Shown: positions 12,855 through 20,264 of the stretch, piece after piece
Layout of the letters: each line of letters starts with the position of its first letter
How positions within the stretch are numbered: position 1 is the stretch's first letter
Virus record (IMG/VR): IMGVR_UViG_3300042894_000404
Location: 1 to 23,025 of that record
Length of the DNA: 23,025 bases
Direction: 5' to 3' (one strand)
Source of the DNA: a virus
The notes under the pieces: model-generated
The model's database searches: none
Told to the model about the DNA's origin: nothing
What the model saw: the letters and a program-made list of their open reading frames with translations, nothing else
Translations under genes and position numbers: made by a program

Positions 12855-12931
12855 TACTGAAAGTTTGTTAAAAGGACATAGCCCCAAATAGGAATCTGGA
12901 GACCAATAATTATTGCAAGTGTGGTTTTCAT
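12854..12931 (-). CDS. 25-aa hydrophobic peptide
   Basis: It reads MKTTLAIIIGLQIPIWGYVL then LTNFQ-TAA: a basic start and a single membrane-spanning stretch. It is the first ORF after the promoter at 12978-12951 and joins the next ORF as TAATG. It could be a real membrane micropeptide or a leader ORF that couples translation of the operon. Confidence 0.5.
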   Translation of the reverse strand: MKTTLAIIIGLQIPIWGYVLLTNFQ

Positions 12932-12950
12932 ATGTATCGGTTACGTGAAG

Positions 12951-12978
12951 ATACTAGCATATTTTGAGGCTATGTCCA
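12951..12978 (-). promoter_or_regulatory. Promoter for the TAGT-thioredoxin-cREC operon
   Basis: -35 TGGACA (12978-12973), a 16-nt spacer and -10 TAGTAT (12956-12951). The preceding TTGAACAAAGTTC matches the uvsX promoter block TGAATAAAGTTC, and the AAAATAGTTGAA further up matches the promoter at 8980. It begins right after the stop of the 73-aa gene. Confidence 0.65.
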
Positions 12979-12997
12979 GAACTTTGTTCAACTATTT

Positions 12998-13219
12998 TTA
13001 AATAGTTCCGCTAACGTACTTGTCAAATTCCTTTGCTCTTTCGATGATTTGATTTGTAGTTGGATACAATTCATCTACTAGCTTAGGTTCAAGTGTGGTC
13101 GATGTATCGATTGCCTTTTGCCGATTTAGTTCCAACTTTTCGTGGAACTGCGACTGCATATCACTATGTGCGATACTCAGGATGTCAAGGCGGATTTCAT
13201 ATGCATTTTTATTACTCAT
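12998..13219 (-). CDS. Small conserved-type T4-like phage protein, 73 aa
   Basis: The ATG at 13219 (MSNKNAYEIRLDILSIAHSD) is chosen over the longer frame because it gives a protein matching a pattern I know from marine T4-like phages: KNAYEIRLD.L.IAH, a helical middle (MQSQFHEKLELNRQ), and LVDELYPTTNQIIERAKEF. All-helical and soluble; function unknown. The leader has the CA-rich string ACACATACACGAAA and no Shine-Dalgarno. It follows the AEP gene after a 43-nt gap containing a weak GATGAA/TTCATC hairpin and precedes the promoter at 12978. Confidence 0.75.
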   Translation of the reverse strand: MSNKNAYEIRLDILSIAHSDMQSQFHEKLELNRQKAIDTSTTLEPKLVDELYPTTNQIIERAKEFDKYVSGTI

Positions 13220-13262
13220 TTTCGTGTATGTGTTTCGATGAACCTTTATTGATTCATCTATT

Positions 13263-14210
13263 TTACTTATACGATGATTTAAATGCATACTGAATTGCTC
13301 TGCTTGCTTCCACTTCCAATGGTCGGTTCTTATACCAACCGCCAGTATCATTATCAATACTATGACAAAGTTCTGAAATCTCTTTTGGAGTAATAGGATA
13401 ACCTTTCTTAATCGCGGATGAAGCAATACTCAACATGATGGCATACATCTTTGAATACCACCCAGTCTCTTGAATCGATTGATATTCAGCCACAAGGTTT
13501 CGATTAATGAAAGGGCAATCGGTATATGAATTCCAACTGAAACCACGATTGGTCAACTTCTCTCTTTGCATTGAAATAAACTTCTGTTGAAATGCTGATG
13601 GAAGTTTATCAAGTAAAGTATTACCAGAAGTTGAATCAGCAAAGGTGTGCTTCTTCATCAATTCATCAGGATCTAAAAATGGAGCATCTTTATGAGAGAA
13701 AATGAACTGATATGAATCTGGATATTTCGCTGGAACATAATACATCCGAGAAAGATCCTTTGTCTGTGGATCACCTAGAGAGTTGAACTGTTTATTCAGA
13801 GCATACCAGAAATGCTTAATCTTATCTGCTGGAATAGTCTTTGTGAGTGGAAAGATGATTCTGAATTTAGGATGCTCTTCAGTCGAAGAAGCCGAGGAAT
13901 AACAAATGAATCGATTTGATTTAAAAGTATTGACTGCTTCCTCGAATGTCGAATCATAGTCATCGACATCCATCGCACACCATCCACCCCATTCGATCAC
14001 GTTCACATTTCGACGGAGATCGTTATTCTTGAAGACTGCTGGAGAAATCAATGGTGAACCTTGCTTGTGTTCTCCTCTCTTTGGTTTATAGCCTTGCTGA
14101 GTGCTTAACGAATAAAACAAATCTTCCATCTTATCCCAAGAGTCAAACTCCATAGAACGATGCGTTTTGTTATCGAAAATCGATTGAAAAATAGTGAGTG
14201 AGTATTTCAT
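13263..14210 (-). CDS. AEP-type primase (PrimPol-like) protein
   Basis: A 315-aa protein resembling the catalytic half of archaeo-eukaryotic primases found in phage and plasmid replication proteins. Motif I is GWCAMDVDDYD (paired acidic residues, about residues 77-87), motif II is CYSSASSTEEHPKFRIIFPL (S-x-H-like, with the HP.FRI..PL string typical of the family), and motif III is DLSRMYYVPAKYP. After KDAPFLDPDELM, a helical C-terminal region (GYPITPKEISELCHSIDN with GGWYKNRPLEVEASRAI) resembles PriCT-type domains. No helicase is fused. It starts just after the gp43 stop, so it is co-expressed with the polymerase. It may prime replication in place of, or in addition to, a gp61-type primase, which is not seen here. 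Confidence 0.7.
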   Translation of the reverse strand: MKYSLTIFQSIFDNKTHRSMEFDSWDKMEDLFYSLSTQQGYKPKRGEHKQGSPLISPAVFKNNDLRRNVNVIEWGGWCAMDVDDYDSTFEEAVNTFKSNRFICYSSASSTEEHPKFRIIFPLTKTIPADKIKHFWYALNKQFNSLGDPQTKDLSRMYYVPAKYPDSYQFIFSHKDAPFLDPDELMKKHTFADSTSGNTLLDKLPSAFQQKFISMQREKLTNRGFSWNSYTDCPFINRNLVAEYQSIQETGWYSKMYAIMLSIASSAIKKGYPITPKEISELCHSIDNDTGGWYKNRPLEVEASRAIQYAFKSSYK

Positions 14211-14211
14211 A

Positions 14212-16752
14212 TTAACAGAAAAAGTCTTCTAGTGATGCTCGCGGTTCGACACTCCAGTTGATCGCATCTAAGATCAGGTTGAGAGGATCAATGAATGTCT
14301 TCTCAAACTGTTTATCATAGTCTATGTACTTATGTAAACCTAATTCTTTTGGAAGTTCACCAGAGAAGGAAATAACATTCTCGTTGATCGAGTTTGGAAC
14401 CTTCAGATAGCAGAACCAAATACGATCACCAGATTGAATTTTATGGATCCTTTTATCAAGTCCCGCGTCTTTTAGCGCACGATTAAATACAAGCGATCCT
14501 CTAACGTGAATAGGAGTTCCCTTAGAGTATATAGTTGATTTGCTTGTCCACTTTTTAAGATTTGAAACACTTCTAGGAAATGAGATCTTCTCTGGAGATA
14601 ATGTGTTGAAGTAGATTCTGAAGTCATTGATTGCTTTCTGAGTCTTAGTCTCATCTCCAGTCATGATTACTTTGAATAGATTCTTAAATGCATCCCGACA
14701 AACTGCTGGTGTGGAACTTTTGATTGCTTCAATACCAACCATCTTGATCTTCGGTTCTGCGTATTGAACACCCTCGTTGTTGTGAACATTGAGAATATAC
14801 CGCTTCTTGGCTGTCCAGATTGCACGATCTGCAATAGCTTCCCGCTTCATTACCATCGTGTTCTTATACGCATTTGTAATCTTAGCAAGTTCGGCGAATG
14901 ACTTTGCAAGTAGAGGTTCGACAGCTTTCGATCCGAATTCATCTAGGAATGCGACTGGATTCACTGGATTGAACTTCTTAATAACATCTTCAACCGAGAC
15001 ATAAAGTGAGTCAGTATCGATTGCAATGATTCGATCCTTTACTGTATCTTCTTTAATGAAGTTTGAAATCCAATCGTTCAGATGTTTTTCACCCCAACGG
15101 ATAACAAGCTGTCCTGTATTGGTAATAGCAGAAGCAATATCAATATCGTAATGTCTAAAGTGAAGATTGGCCATCGCGCCATAAAGACTATTCATCAGTG
15201 TCTTAATTGCCATCTGCTCCGTCTCAAACTTAGCAATCGATGATTCGATAACGCTTCTTTCTTTAATGTTCTTCTTATCGATTGTTTCAAGTTTTGCTTT
15301 TGCATCAAGCATTGATCTTTTGATTACAACTCGCTTGTTATAGTATTCCTCAATGATCGATGGAATAACACCCATCTTATCTCTACGGAAACAAACTCCA
15401 TTCGCTGCAGTAGCCAGATTTGGTTCTGGTGAAATGTTCTGCTTATTCTCAAGGATCGTATCTTGATTAACATTATGCACTTGCATATGTTTTACGATTG
15501 TCTCTGGACTCATGTTATACTGAATAATCAGAGATGGATACAGCGAATTAATGTCGAATGACATAATCCAATCATACATACCAGGATCTGGATCCTTGAC
15601 ATATCCGCCTGGATATTCTTCTTTGCTGTGATGATTACCTTGAGGTACCGCGATGTGATCTTTGGCTAATCGTCGGAAGATAATACAATCCCAAATCGAT
15701 GTAGTCCCTAGAGTGTCTCCGTAGTTCACACCACCAAGATATGCCATGCTCAATACAAGATCGATTAGAGCAATCTCATTTTCCATTCTTTCGATTAGAG
15801 CGGTATCTTGAATGTTGTAATCGATGAACTTCTGGAAGTCATTCTCATAAAGCTTTGCGAGTGTTCCGTGTTCGCCATAGTCAACTTTACGTTCACCCAG
15901 AACCACGTTGGCGATGTGATCGAGTTTATATGACTCTTGTTTTCCGTACTTGTATGTACCGAACTTTTGAAACAACTCCAGATAATCCAGAGACTGAATT
16001 CCCATGATGTCGTAATATGTTGATTCTCTTCCTTGAATCGTAACATTTCGTTGTTCGATAGAACCCCATGGAGAAAGTTGCTTTGTCTTATCTGCTCCCA
16101 ATACTCTGGACAATCGATTAACGATATATGGAATATCAAACATTCGAGTATTCCATCCAGTGATAATATCTGGGGTATTTGCAAGGTCACTCCACCAGAT
16201 GATGAAGTCATTTAACATCTCAGTCTCCGTCTCAAATTCACGATAATCTACATAGATTCCTTCTGGTGATCTACTTGTATCATATTCCTTTAATCCCCAG
16301 ACACGATAGACTGTATCCTTACTGGATTTAAGTGCGATAGTCAGAATGCGATTATTCGCACTACTAGGCTCAGCCCAACCATCTGATGTGTATTCAGTCT
16401 CAATATCGATTGAACAAATATCGATCAATCGTTTATCGTATTTGATTTCATCTGGAAACTCTGCCTGAATAAAAGCTGGAATATGTCTATCATTACCATA
16501 GATCTTAAAAGAGTCAACTTCTTCATAAGTCTTCATAAATTGGCGACAATCTCCCATGGATTCAAACCGCATCGGTTCGACTGGAATTCCATCCAGCGAT
16601 TTCCACTTCGTGTCTTTAGTCTTTGATTCAAGATACATCACTGGACGAAACTTGAATTTCTCATAAACCTTGCGACCGTGTTCGTCATACCCGCGATAAA
16701 GCAGGTTGTTCATTTTTCTGTCAATGCATGTGTAAAAGCCGCTGTTCAACAT
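14212..16752 (-). CDS. gp43: Family B DNA polymerase, T4 gp43
   Basis: The replicative polymerase, 846 aa (T4: 898). The 3'-5' exonuclease carries SIDIETEY (residues about 115-122), ITGWNTRMFDIPYI and YNIQDTALIERM. The polymerase domain shows motif A SFDINSLYPSLIIQYN, motif B QMAIKTLMNSLYGAMAN and motif C IIAIDTDSLYVS. All catalytic carboxylates are present, and I see no intein or intron. The clamp-binding C-terminus ends PRASLEDFFC, where the LEDFF resembles the C-terminal clamp-interaction peptide of T4 gp43. The start is next to a promoter whose -10 ends only about 6 nt upstream, implying an almost leaderless message. The stop is 1 nt from the primase-like gene. Confidence 0.97.
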   Translation of the reverse strand: MLNSGFYTCIDRKMNNLLYRGYDEHGRKVYEKFKFRPVMYLESKTKDTKWKSLDGIPVEPMRFESMGDCRQFMKTYEEVDSFKIYGNDRHIPAFIQAEFPDEIKYDKRLIDICSIDIETEYTSDGWAEPSSANNRILTIALKSSKDTVYRVWGLKEYDTSRSPEGIYVDYREFETETEMLNDFIIWWSDLANTPDIITGWNTRMFDIPYIVNRLSRVLGADKTKQLSPWGSIEQRNVTIQGRESTYYDIMGIQSLDYLELFQKFGTYKYGKQESYKLDHIANVVLGERKVDYGEHGTLAKLYENDFQKFIDYNIQDTALIERMENEIALIDLVLSMAYLGGVNYGDTLGTTSIWDCIIFRRLAKDHIAVPQGNHHSKEEYPGGYVKDPDPGMYDWIMSFDINSLYPSLIIQYNMSPETIVKHMQVHNVNQDTILENKQNISPEPNLATAANGVCFRRDKMGVIPSIIEEYYNKRVVIKRSMLDAKAKLETIDKKNIKERSVIESSIAKFETEQMAIKTLMNSLYGAMANLHFRHYDIDIASAITNTGQLVIRWGEKHLNDWISNFIKEDTVKDRIIAIDTDSLYVSVEDVIKKFNPVNPVAFLDEFGSKAVEPLLAKSFAELAKITNAYKNTMVMKREAIADRAIWTAKKRYILNVHNNEGVQYAEPKIKMVGIEAIKSSTPAVCRDAFKNLFKVIMTGDETKTQKAINDFRIYFNTLSPEKISFPRSVSNLKKWTSKSTIYSKGTPIHVRGSLVFNRALKDAGLDKRIHKIQSGDRIWFCYLKVPNSINENVISFSGELPKELGLHKYIDYDKQFEKTFIDPLNLILDAINWSVEPRASLEDFFC

Positions 16753-16758
16753 AGATGT

Positions 16759-16787
16759 AATTTAGCACAAAAAACCGCATCTGTCAA
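16759..16787 (-). promoter_or_regulatory. Promoter for gp43 overlapping a terminator
   Basis: A perfect -35 TTGACA (16787-16782), 17-nt spacer and TAAATT -10 (16764-16759). The -35 lies in the loop and the spacer in the 3' arm of the preceding terminator. Transcription should begin at or beside the gp43 ATG (16752). Confidence 0.65.
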
Positions 16788-16807
16788 GTGATAAATGCGG
16801 TTTTCGT
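16768..16807 (-). terminator. Rho-independent terminator after the Ntn-hydrolase gene
   Basis: On the minus strand AAAACCGCAT, a 14-nt loop, then ATGCGGTTTT continuing TTG: a 10-bp stem with an A-tract before and T-tract after, so it may work both ways. It ends transcription of the 16830-17747 gene and hosts the gp43 promoter. Confidence 0.85.
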
Positions 16808-16829
16808 TTTGTTTGTAGTGAATGATCGG

Positions 16830-17747
16830 TTAGATCATATCACCGGGTGGTTTGAAATATTCCAAAAAGGTCAAGAGTGATCGGGATGAGATAATCTCGA
16901 AGAATGTCTTGGCTTCTGGATGATTAATTTTGTTATACTCGAAATCAATCTTACTTTCGATTGGTCGATAATGAAGTGTTCTAGTTTTTGGAACAATCAG
17001 AAGTTGTCCAGTAGTAACCATGTCTTTCTTATCTGGATTACCTGTACGAATAGGATTCATAAAGGTATCTTTATTCGGTTGGTCCGACATAGCTTTTAAC
17101 AAATCTCGTGGTTCTTTAACATTAGTAATGTTAGTAACTACAACTTTATATCTCTCTTCTGAACTCTTTCTTGCTTTCTTACCTTCGTCAGTATCTGAGT
17201 TAGGTTGATAACCAAGATTTGGAAGATCAATTCCATGATTAGTTCTTACACAGTGACCATCTTTCTTTTTGATTTCTTTAATATGATAGAAGTATTCACG
17301 AGGATTTTCCTTCGTTGATTTGCTCTTCTTTACATTAAATCCACCTTCCAGAAGGAAGCACTGTTCTTGATTGAAAATGAATGTTGCTCCAGCAAGTTCG
17401 GCTTTAATCAAATGATCGATAGCTTCCTTAATGGTTTTGAATTTAAGGGCCTCACGGATGTCACGTCCATCTGGAGAGAAGTATCCTTGACGATCACGGT
17501 GAGAACCTTTAACCATCTTAGCGCCTTCTTTTTCATCATTCTTTACGCTGAATGCCGCTGATAGAATACTAATGCCATACTCATTAATACCTTCAGTCCA
17601 TCTACTCAATTTGTCATCGATGTACAATCTTTGGGTCTCATATCGATTAGATTGAGTGATGCCGATTGTTGTTTCGTAATTGCGGTCACGATTTTTCGCC
17701 CCGATCCATCCAAATTTAGGTAAATATTTAACTACTATGCAACACAT
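16830..17747 (-). CDS. Ntn-hydrolase-like protein (Cys2 amidohydrolase/acyltransferase type)
   Basis: The 305-aa protein begins MCCIVVKYLPKFGWIGAKNR then DRNYE. Removal of Met would expose Cys2 as the N-terminal nucleophile, and the following G....KNRD motif is typical of Ntn hydrolases such as the C45/AAT acyltransferases, TANGO2/NRDE and bile-salt hydrolase relatives. Later, HCVRTNHGIDLPNLGYQ resembles the RTNH motif of the AAT/C45 group. The substrate would be an amide or acyl bond; the phage role is unknown. It stands alone between a TATAAATA promoter (17786-17793) and a strong terminator (16768-16807), so it is probably expressed late, unlike the replication genes around it. Alternative explanation: a maturation or lysis-linked peptidase. 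Confidence 0.7.
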   Translation of the reverse strand: MCCIVVKYLPKFGWIGAKNRDRNYETTIGITQSNRYETQRLYIDDKLSRWTEGINEYGISILSAAFSVKNDEKEGAKMVKGSHRDRQGYFSPDGRDIREALKFKTIKEAIDHLIKAELAGATFIFNQEQCFLLEGGFNVKKSKSTKENPREYFYHIKEIKKKDGHCVRTNHGIDLPNLGYQPNSDTDEGKKARKSSEERYKVVVTNITNVKEPRDLLKAMSDQPNKDTFMNPIRTGNPDKKDMVTTGQLLIVPKTRTLHYRPIESKIDFEYNKINHPEAKTFFEIISSRSLLTFLEYFKPPGDMI

Positions 17748-17785
17748 GGTTTTATATTATTAGAGAGGTTTGTGGTATACCAATC

Positions 17786-17793
17786 TATTTATA
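17786..17793 (-). promoter_or_regulatory. T4-type late promoter (TATAAATA)
   Basis: An exact TATAAATA, 38 nt upstream of the Ntn-hydrolase-like ATG at 17747, located just after the stop of the 91-aa gene. Matches the T4 late consensus. Together with the terminator at 16768 it delimits a one-gene unit. Confidence 0.6.
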
Positions 17794-17800
17794 TTAAACT

Positions 17801-18076
17801 TCATTTTGTGCCAAGAACAACTTTATATGAGATTTCCTTGTCAGCATTATCTTGAACAATGAACCATTTCATTAGCTGCTTTTCAGTAATCTTAGGTTTA
17901 TCGTATGTATATTTGACCGCTTCTCCCAACATTATAGTTGCTTTGACTAAATGTTTGCTTTTCATCAGCGAAGTTGTAAAATCGATTGGACGATTATTAA
18001 CAACGGCTAGGCATTTTGCATTTTCAACGAAATATACAAACAGATAGTCTTTAGCAAATATCTCTTTAGGTGTCAT
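17801..18076 (-). CDS. Hypothetical protein, 91 aa
   Basis: It reads MTPKEIFAKDYLFVYFVENA, then KCLAVVNNRPIDFTTSLMKS and KPKITEKQLMKWFIVQDNAD. A small soluble alpha/beta protein I cannot place. The start overlaps the regA stop (ATGA), so it is translated with regA. It is the last gene of the gp45-regA transcript before the late promoter. Confidence 0.7.
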   Translation of the reverse strand: MTPKEIFAKDYLFVYFVENAKCLAVVNNRPIDFTTSLMKSKHLVKATIMLGEAVKYTYDKPKITEKQLMKWFIVQDNADKEISYKVVLGTK

Positions 18077-18501
18077 TGCCTATTACCTTTAACTTTGCCG
18101 ATCTGATATTTAACACGTAAATCCCAACTAGGCTTTTCTTTATGCGAAATGATCTTGATCGATTTCAAAGAGCAGGTATCCTTGACATCGCTCAGATTAG
18201 GTATTGTTAATAATCCCCAATCAGCCAATAGAGTAGCAATGGTATTCCTGCGGCACATATCGTCATATGTAAATGTAGATGGTTTACCGTCCAGAAGGAA
18301 CAACTCCTTGAAGTGAACGATTTTATATCTACCTTGCTTATGAAGAATGTGGCAACTCTGATATAGAGTATTTGCTTCACGTTGTGATGCAACGCCAATC
18401 CGAGATAGTGTTTCCTTAACCTTAAGGAAGTCATCAGGCTCATTCAATACCACTTCAAGCATAGAAGCTGGTGTCCAATCAATAATATCTTCTTTATTCA
18501 T
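18073..18501 (-). CDS. regA: RegA translational repressor
   Basis: RegA binds the ribosome-binding regions of phage early mRNAs and represses their translation, including its own in T4. The 142-aa protein matches T4 RegA across DFLKVKETLSRIGVA, TLYQSCHILHKQGRY, IVHFKELFLLDGK, RRNTIATLLADWGLL and a final SWDLRVKYQIG. It has about 18 extra residues at the N-terminus (MNKEDIIDWTPASMLEVVLN) compared with the T4 protein (which starts MIEITLKKPEDFL); the internal ATG of SMLEVVLN would restore T4-like length, so the true start is uncertain. The T4 gene order 45-44-62-regA-43 is kept, except that two genes separate regA from gp43. Confidence 0.95.
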   Translation of the reverse strand: MNKEDIIDWTPASMLEVVLNEPDDFLKVKETLSRIGVASQREANTLYQSCHILHKQGRYKIVHFKELFLLDGKPSTFTYDDMCRRNTIATLLADWGLLTIPNLSDVKDTCSLKSIKIISHKEKPSWDLRVKYQIGKVKGNRQ

Positions 18502-18517
18502 AATATGCTAATGAAGT

Positions 18518-18525
18518 TATTTATA
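18518..18525 (-). promoter_or_regulatory. TATAAATA element before regA
   Basis: An exact TATAAATA directly after the gp62 stop and 16 nt before the regA ATG. Could be a late promoter giving regA late expression, but chance occurrence in AT-rich spacer DNA is possible. Confidence 0.35.
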
Positions 18526-18963
18526 TTATTTACCAGTTCCGCCCTTATTAGATTTAGCACGAATAGCTTCCAGATCATCTGAACTAAGAAGATCAATTAT
18601 CTCTCTGGCTTTATCAGATGAATAATTGTAATAGCTCATAACAACCTTAATGTCTGAACTATCATCTTCTTTCTTTGCCCACTTACTGAATCGCTTACGA
18701 GGTCGAATGATATTCCGATAGAAATCATACTGCATCTTTGCTGGTAGAGTATGATTGATATTCATTTCATTCGCATAGTGGATTGTATCCGAGAAGTATG
18801 AAAGACCACGATTGATCATGAATGACACATACTGCTTATCTAACGAATCTGGATTGGCACCCTCATCGTCATTATTCGCATAACAATCTTTCAGTAGGTT
18901 TGGCGATTTCTTGGCATCATTAATGTTGTTCAAGAAATCGAACGGAGATAATTTAGCACTCAT
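18526..18963 (-). CDS. gp62: Clamp-loader small subunit gp62
   Basis: gp62 joins gp44 in the clamp loader (gp44 4: gp62 1) that opens gp45 onto DNA. The 145-aa protein is shorter than T4 gp62 (187 aa) but has the family core: SPFDFLNNIN, YVSFMINRGLSYFSDTIHYANEM, QYDFYRNIIRPRKRFSKW and a helical C-terminus (DLLSSDDLEAIRAKSNKGG). It overlaps the gp44 stop by 4 nt (ATGA), the same coupling seen in T4-like phages, which helps fix the 4:1 subunit ratio. Confidence 0.93.
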   Translation of the reverse strand: MSAKLSPFDFLNNINDAKKSPNLLKDCYANNDDEGANPDSLDKQYVSFMINRGLSYFSDTIHYANEMNINHTLPAKMQYDFYRNIIRPRKRFSKWAKKEDDSSDIKVVMSYYNYSSDKAREIIDLLSSDDLEAIRAKSNKGGTGK

Positions 18964-19901
18964 TTGAAATTAACTGCACTCATTAGTTCCGTCATACAAG
19001 CAACCAGATTAAGTTCCTTATCAGCTACGAATGCGGACTTGTACGAATAGTCAGCAAGGATCAACACTGCTGATGGAATAGTATCTGGAGTAGCAATATC
19101 GGATAGTGAATCATAAATCTTTCGGAACATTACAGTTCCATCCAGAGATGTATTATTCGCAACCCAACCTCGCATACTCTTGAAGTCTTTGGTCTTTAGA
19201 TAACCAACGATTTCTTTCATGCTATCGTCTGACATACCAATTAGAGCAGTTGGAGTCAATTCACCACCAGCGCTGTGACGTTGGCACTCATTGATAACAC
19301 GTCTCCAATCTGGAGCATACTGGATAATTAGTTCAGCAATGACTTGTTCCTTATATGTAACATTCTCACTCTTGAGAATGAACTGAAGTCTCTTCATGAA
19401 CTGACCTGCTAGTTGAGCCAGTTGCTTCTTCGTTGTATTGAACTCAATAACTGCACAACGTGAATGCAATGGTTCGATCAGCTTGTTCTTGAAGTTGCAA
19501 GTGAGGATGAATCGGCAGTTATTACTGAATTCCTCAATGAAACCACGAAGAGCTGGTTGAGTGCTAGATGCATTTAGGTAGTCGGCTTCGTCAAGAATAA
19601 CAACACGATAACCACCAGTTAGTGAAACACTAGAAGCAAACTGTTTGATCTTACTACGAAGAACATCAATGCCGTTTTCTTCCGATCCGTTAATTAGAAT
19701 ATAATCAAGATTCAGTTGATTGCACAATGCTCGGGCAACAGTAGTCTTACCAAGTCCAGCTGTTCCAGTCAGTAGCATATTATGCATTTGACCAGTCTTG
19801 ACAATCTCATTGAATACCTTCTTCAGATCATCTGGAAGAATACAATCATCGATTGTCTGTGGACGCCATTTCTCAACCCATAAAAAGTCATTTTTACTCA
19901 T
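18960..19901 (-). CDS. gp44: Clamp-loader ATPase subunit gp44
   Basis: A 313-aa AAA+ ATPase (T4: 319). WVEKWRPQTIDDCILP opens the protein as in RFC subunits. Walker A is GTAGLGKTT (46-54), Walker B VVILDEADYL (DEAD-type), sensor 1 FILTCN, and the arginine finger lies in the SRC motif LHSRCAVIEF. It loads the gp45 clamp using ATP with gp62. It is followed immediately by gp62 and preceded by dsbA with a short AT-rich gap (ATATATT before ATG) and no Shine-Dalgarno. Confidence 0.97.
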   Translation of the reverse strand: MSKNDFLWVEKWRPQTIDDCILPDDLKKVFNEIVKTGQMHNMLLTGTAGLGKTTVARALCNQLNLDYILINGSEENGIDVLRSKIKQFASSVSLTGGYRVVILDEADYLNASSTQPALRGFIEEFSNNCRFILTCNFKNKLIEPLHSRCAVIEFNTTKKQLAQLAGQFMKRLQFILKSENVTYKEQVIAELIIQYAPDWRRVINECQRHSAGGELTPTALIGMSDDSMKEIVGYLKTKDFKSMRGWVANNTSLDGTVMFRKIYDSLSDIATPDTIPSAVLILADYSYKSAFVADKELNLVACMTELMSAVNFK

Positions 19902-19926
19902 AATATATTTCGGTTAGGTGGTTATC

Positions 19927-20196
19927 TTATCTAATTGTGATCTGATTGTAAAGATCTTTTACATCATTTGTTTCATTCTCAAACTCATGAATATTCTGCT
20001 TATGGTAAAGCTTAGAGACTTTACGAAGCATTGGCTTCTCAATATCGAATGCATCATGAGCGGCATTGATAATCTCTTTAATCTGATCCCTAGAAGCCTC
20101 AATTTTGGAGAGTTCTTCTGAGATTTCTTTCATAATACCAAGCATTGCTGTCTTGGCTTTTTCGTCTTTCAATTCAACTGTTGTGTTATTCATCAT
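19927..20196 (-). CDS. dsbA: dsDNA-binding protein DsbA
   Basis: The start is placed at the ATG pair at 20196/20193 (MMNNTTVELKDEKAKTAM), giving 89 aa, the length of T4 DsbA. The longer upstream frame runs into a hairpin and is unlikely. The C-terminal match is good: DIEKPMLRKVSKLYHKQNIH then EFENETNDVKDLYNQI, against GKMFNRLLALYHKDNRDVFE and EVVELYD in T4. T4 DsbA binds double-stranded DNA near late promoters and affects late transcription. It is placed between the acidic protein and gp44. The leader AAATACACACACAT lacks a Shine-Dalgarno. Confidence 0.85.
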   Translation of the reverse strand: MMNNTTVELKDEKAKTAMLGIMKEISEELSKIEASRDQIKEIINAAHDAFDIEKPMLRKVSKLYHKQNIHEFENETNDVKDLYNQITIR

Positions 20197-20220
20197 ATGT
20201 GTGTGTATTTGGAAAGTGGT

Positions 20221-20258
20221 AATGAGTGGGGCAAACAACTACGAATGCCCCACTCATT
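20221..20258. repeat. Perfect 13-bp inverted repeat / hairpin
   Basis: AATGAGTGGGGCA and TGCCCCACTCATT pair around a 12-nt loop, in the gap between the acidic protein and dsbA. A T-run follows only in the plus direction (TTTTTTATTTA); on the coding strand the stem is preceded by an A-tract. It may be a terminator, a processing site or a stability element that sets the dsbA message level. Confidence 0.75.
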
Positions 20259-20264
20259 TTTTAT

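Noticed and set aside
13237-13258. GATGAA/TTCATC hairpin between the AEP gene and the 73-aa gene
   Set aside because: Only a 6-bp stem with a 10-nt AT-rich loop and no T-run; likely chance.
12998-13426. Longer 142-codon reading of the 73-aa gene
   Set aside because: The first 69 codons lie inside the AEP gene in another frame and look non-biological; the ATG at 13219 follows a CA-rich leader and opens the part resembling a known phage protein.
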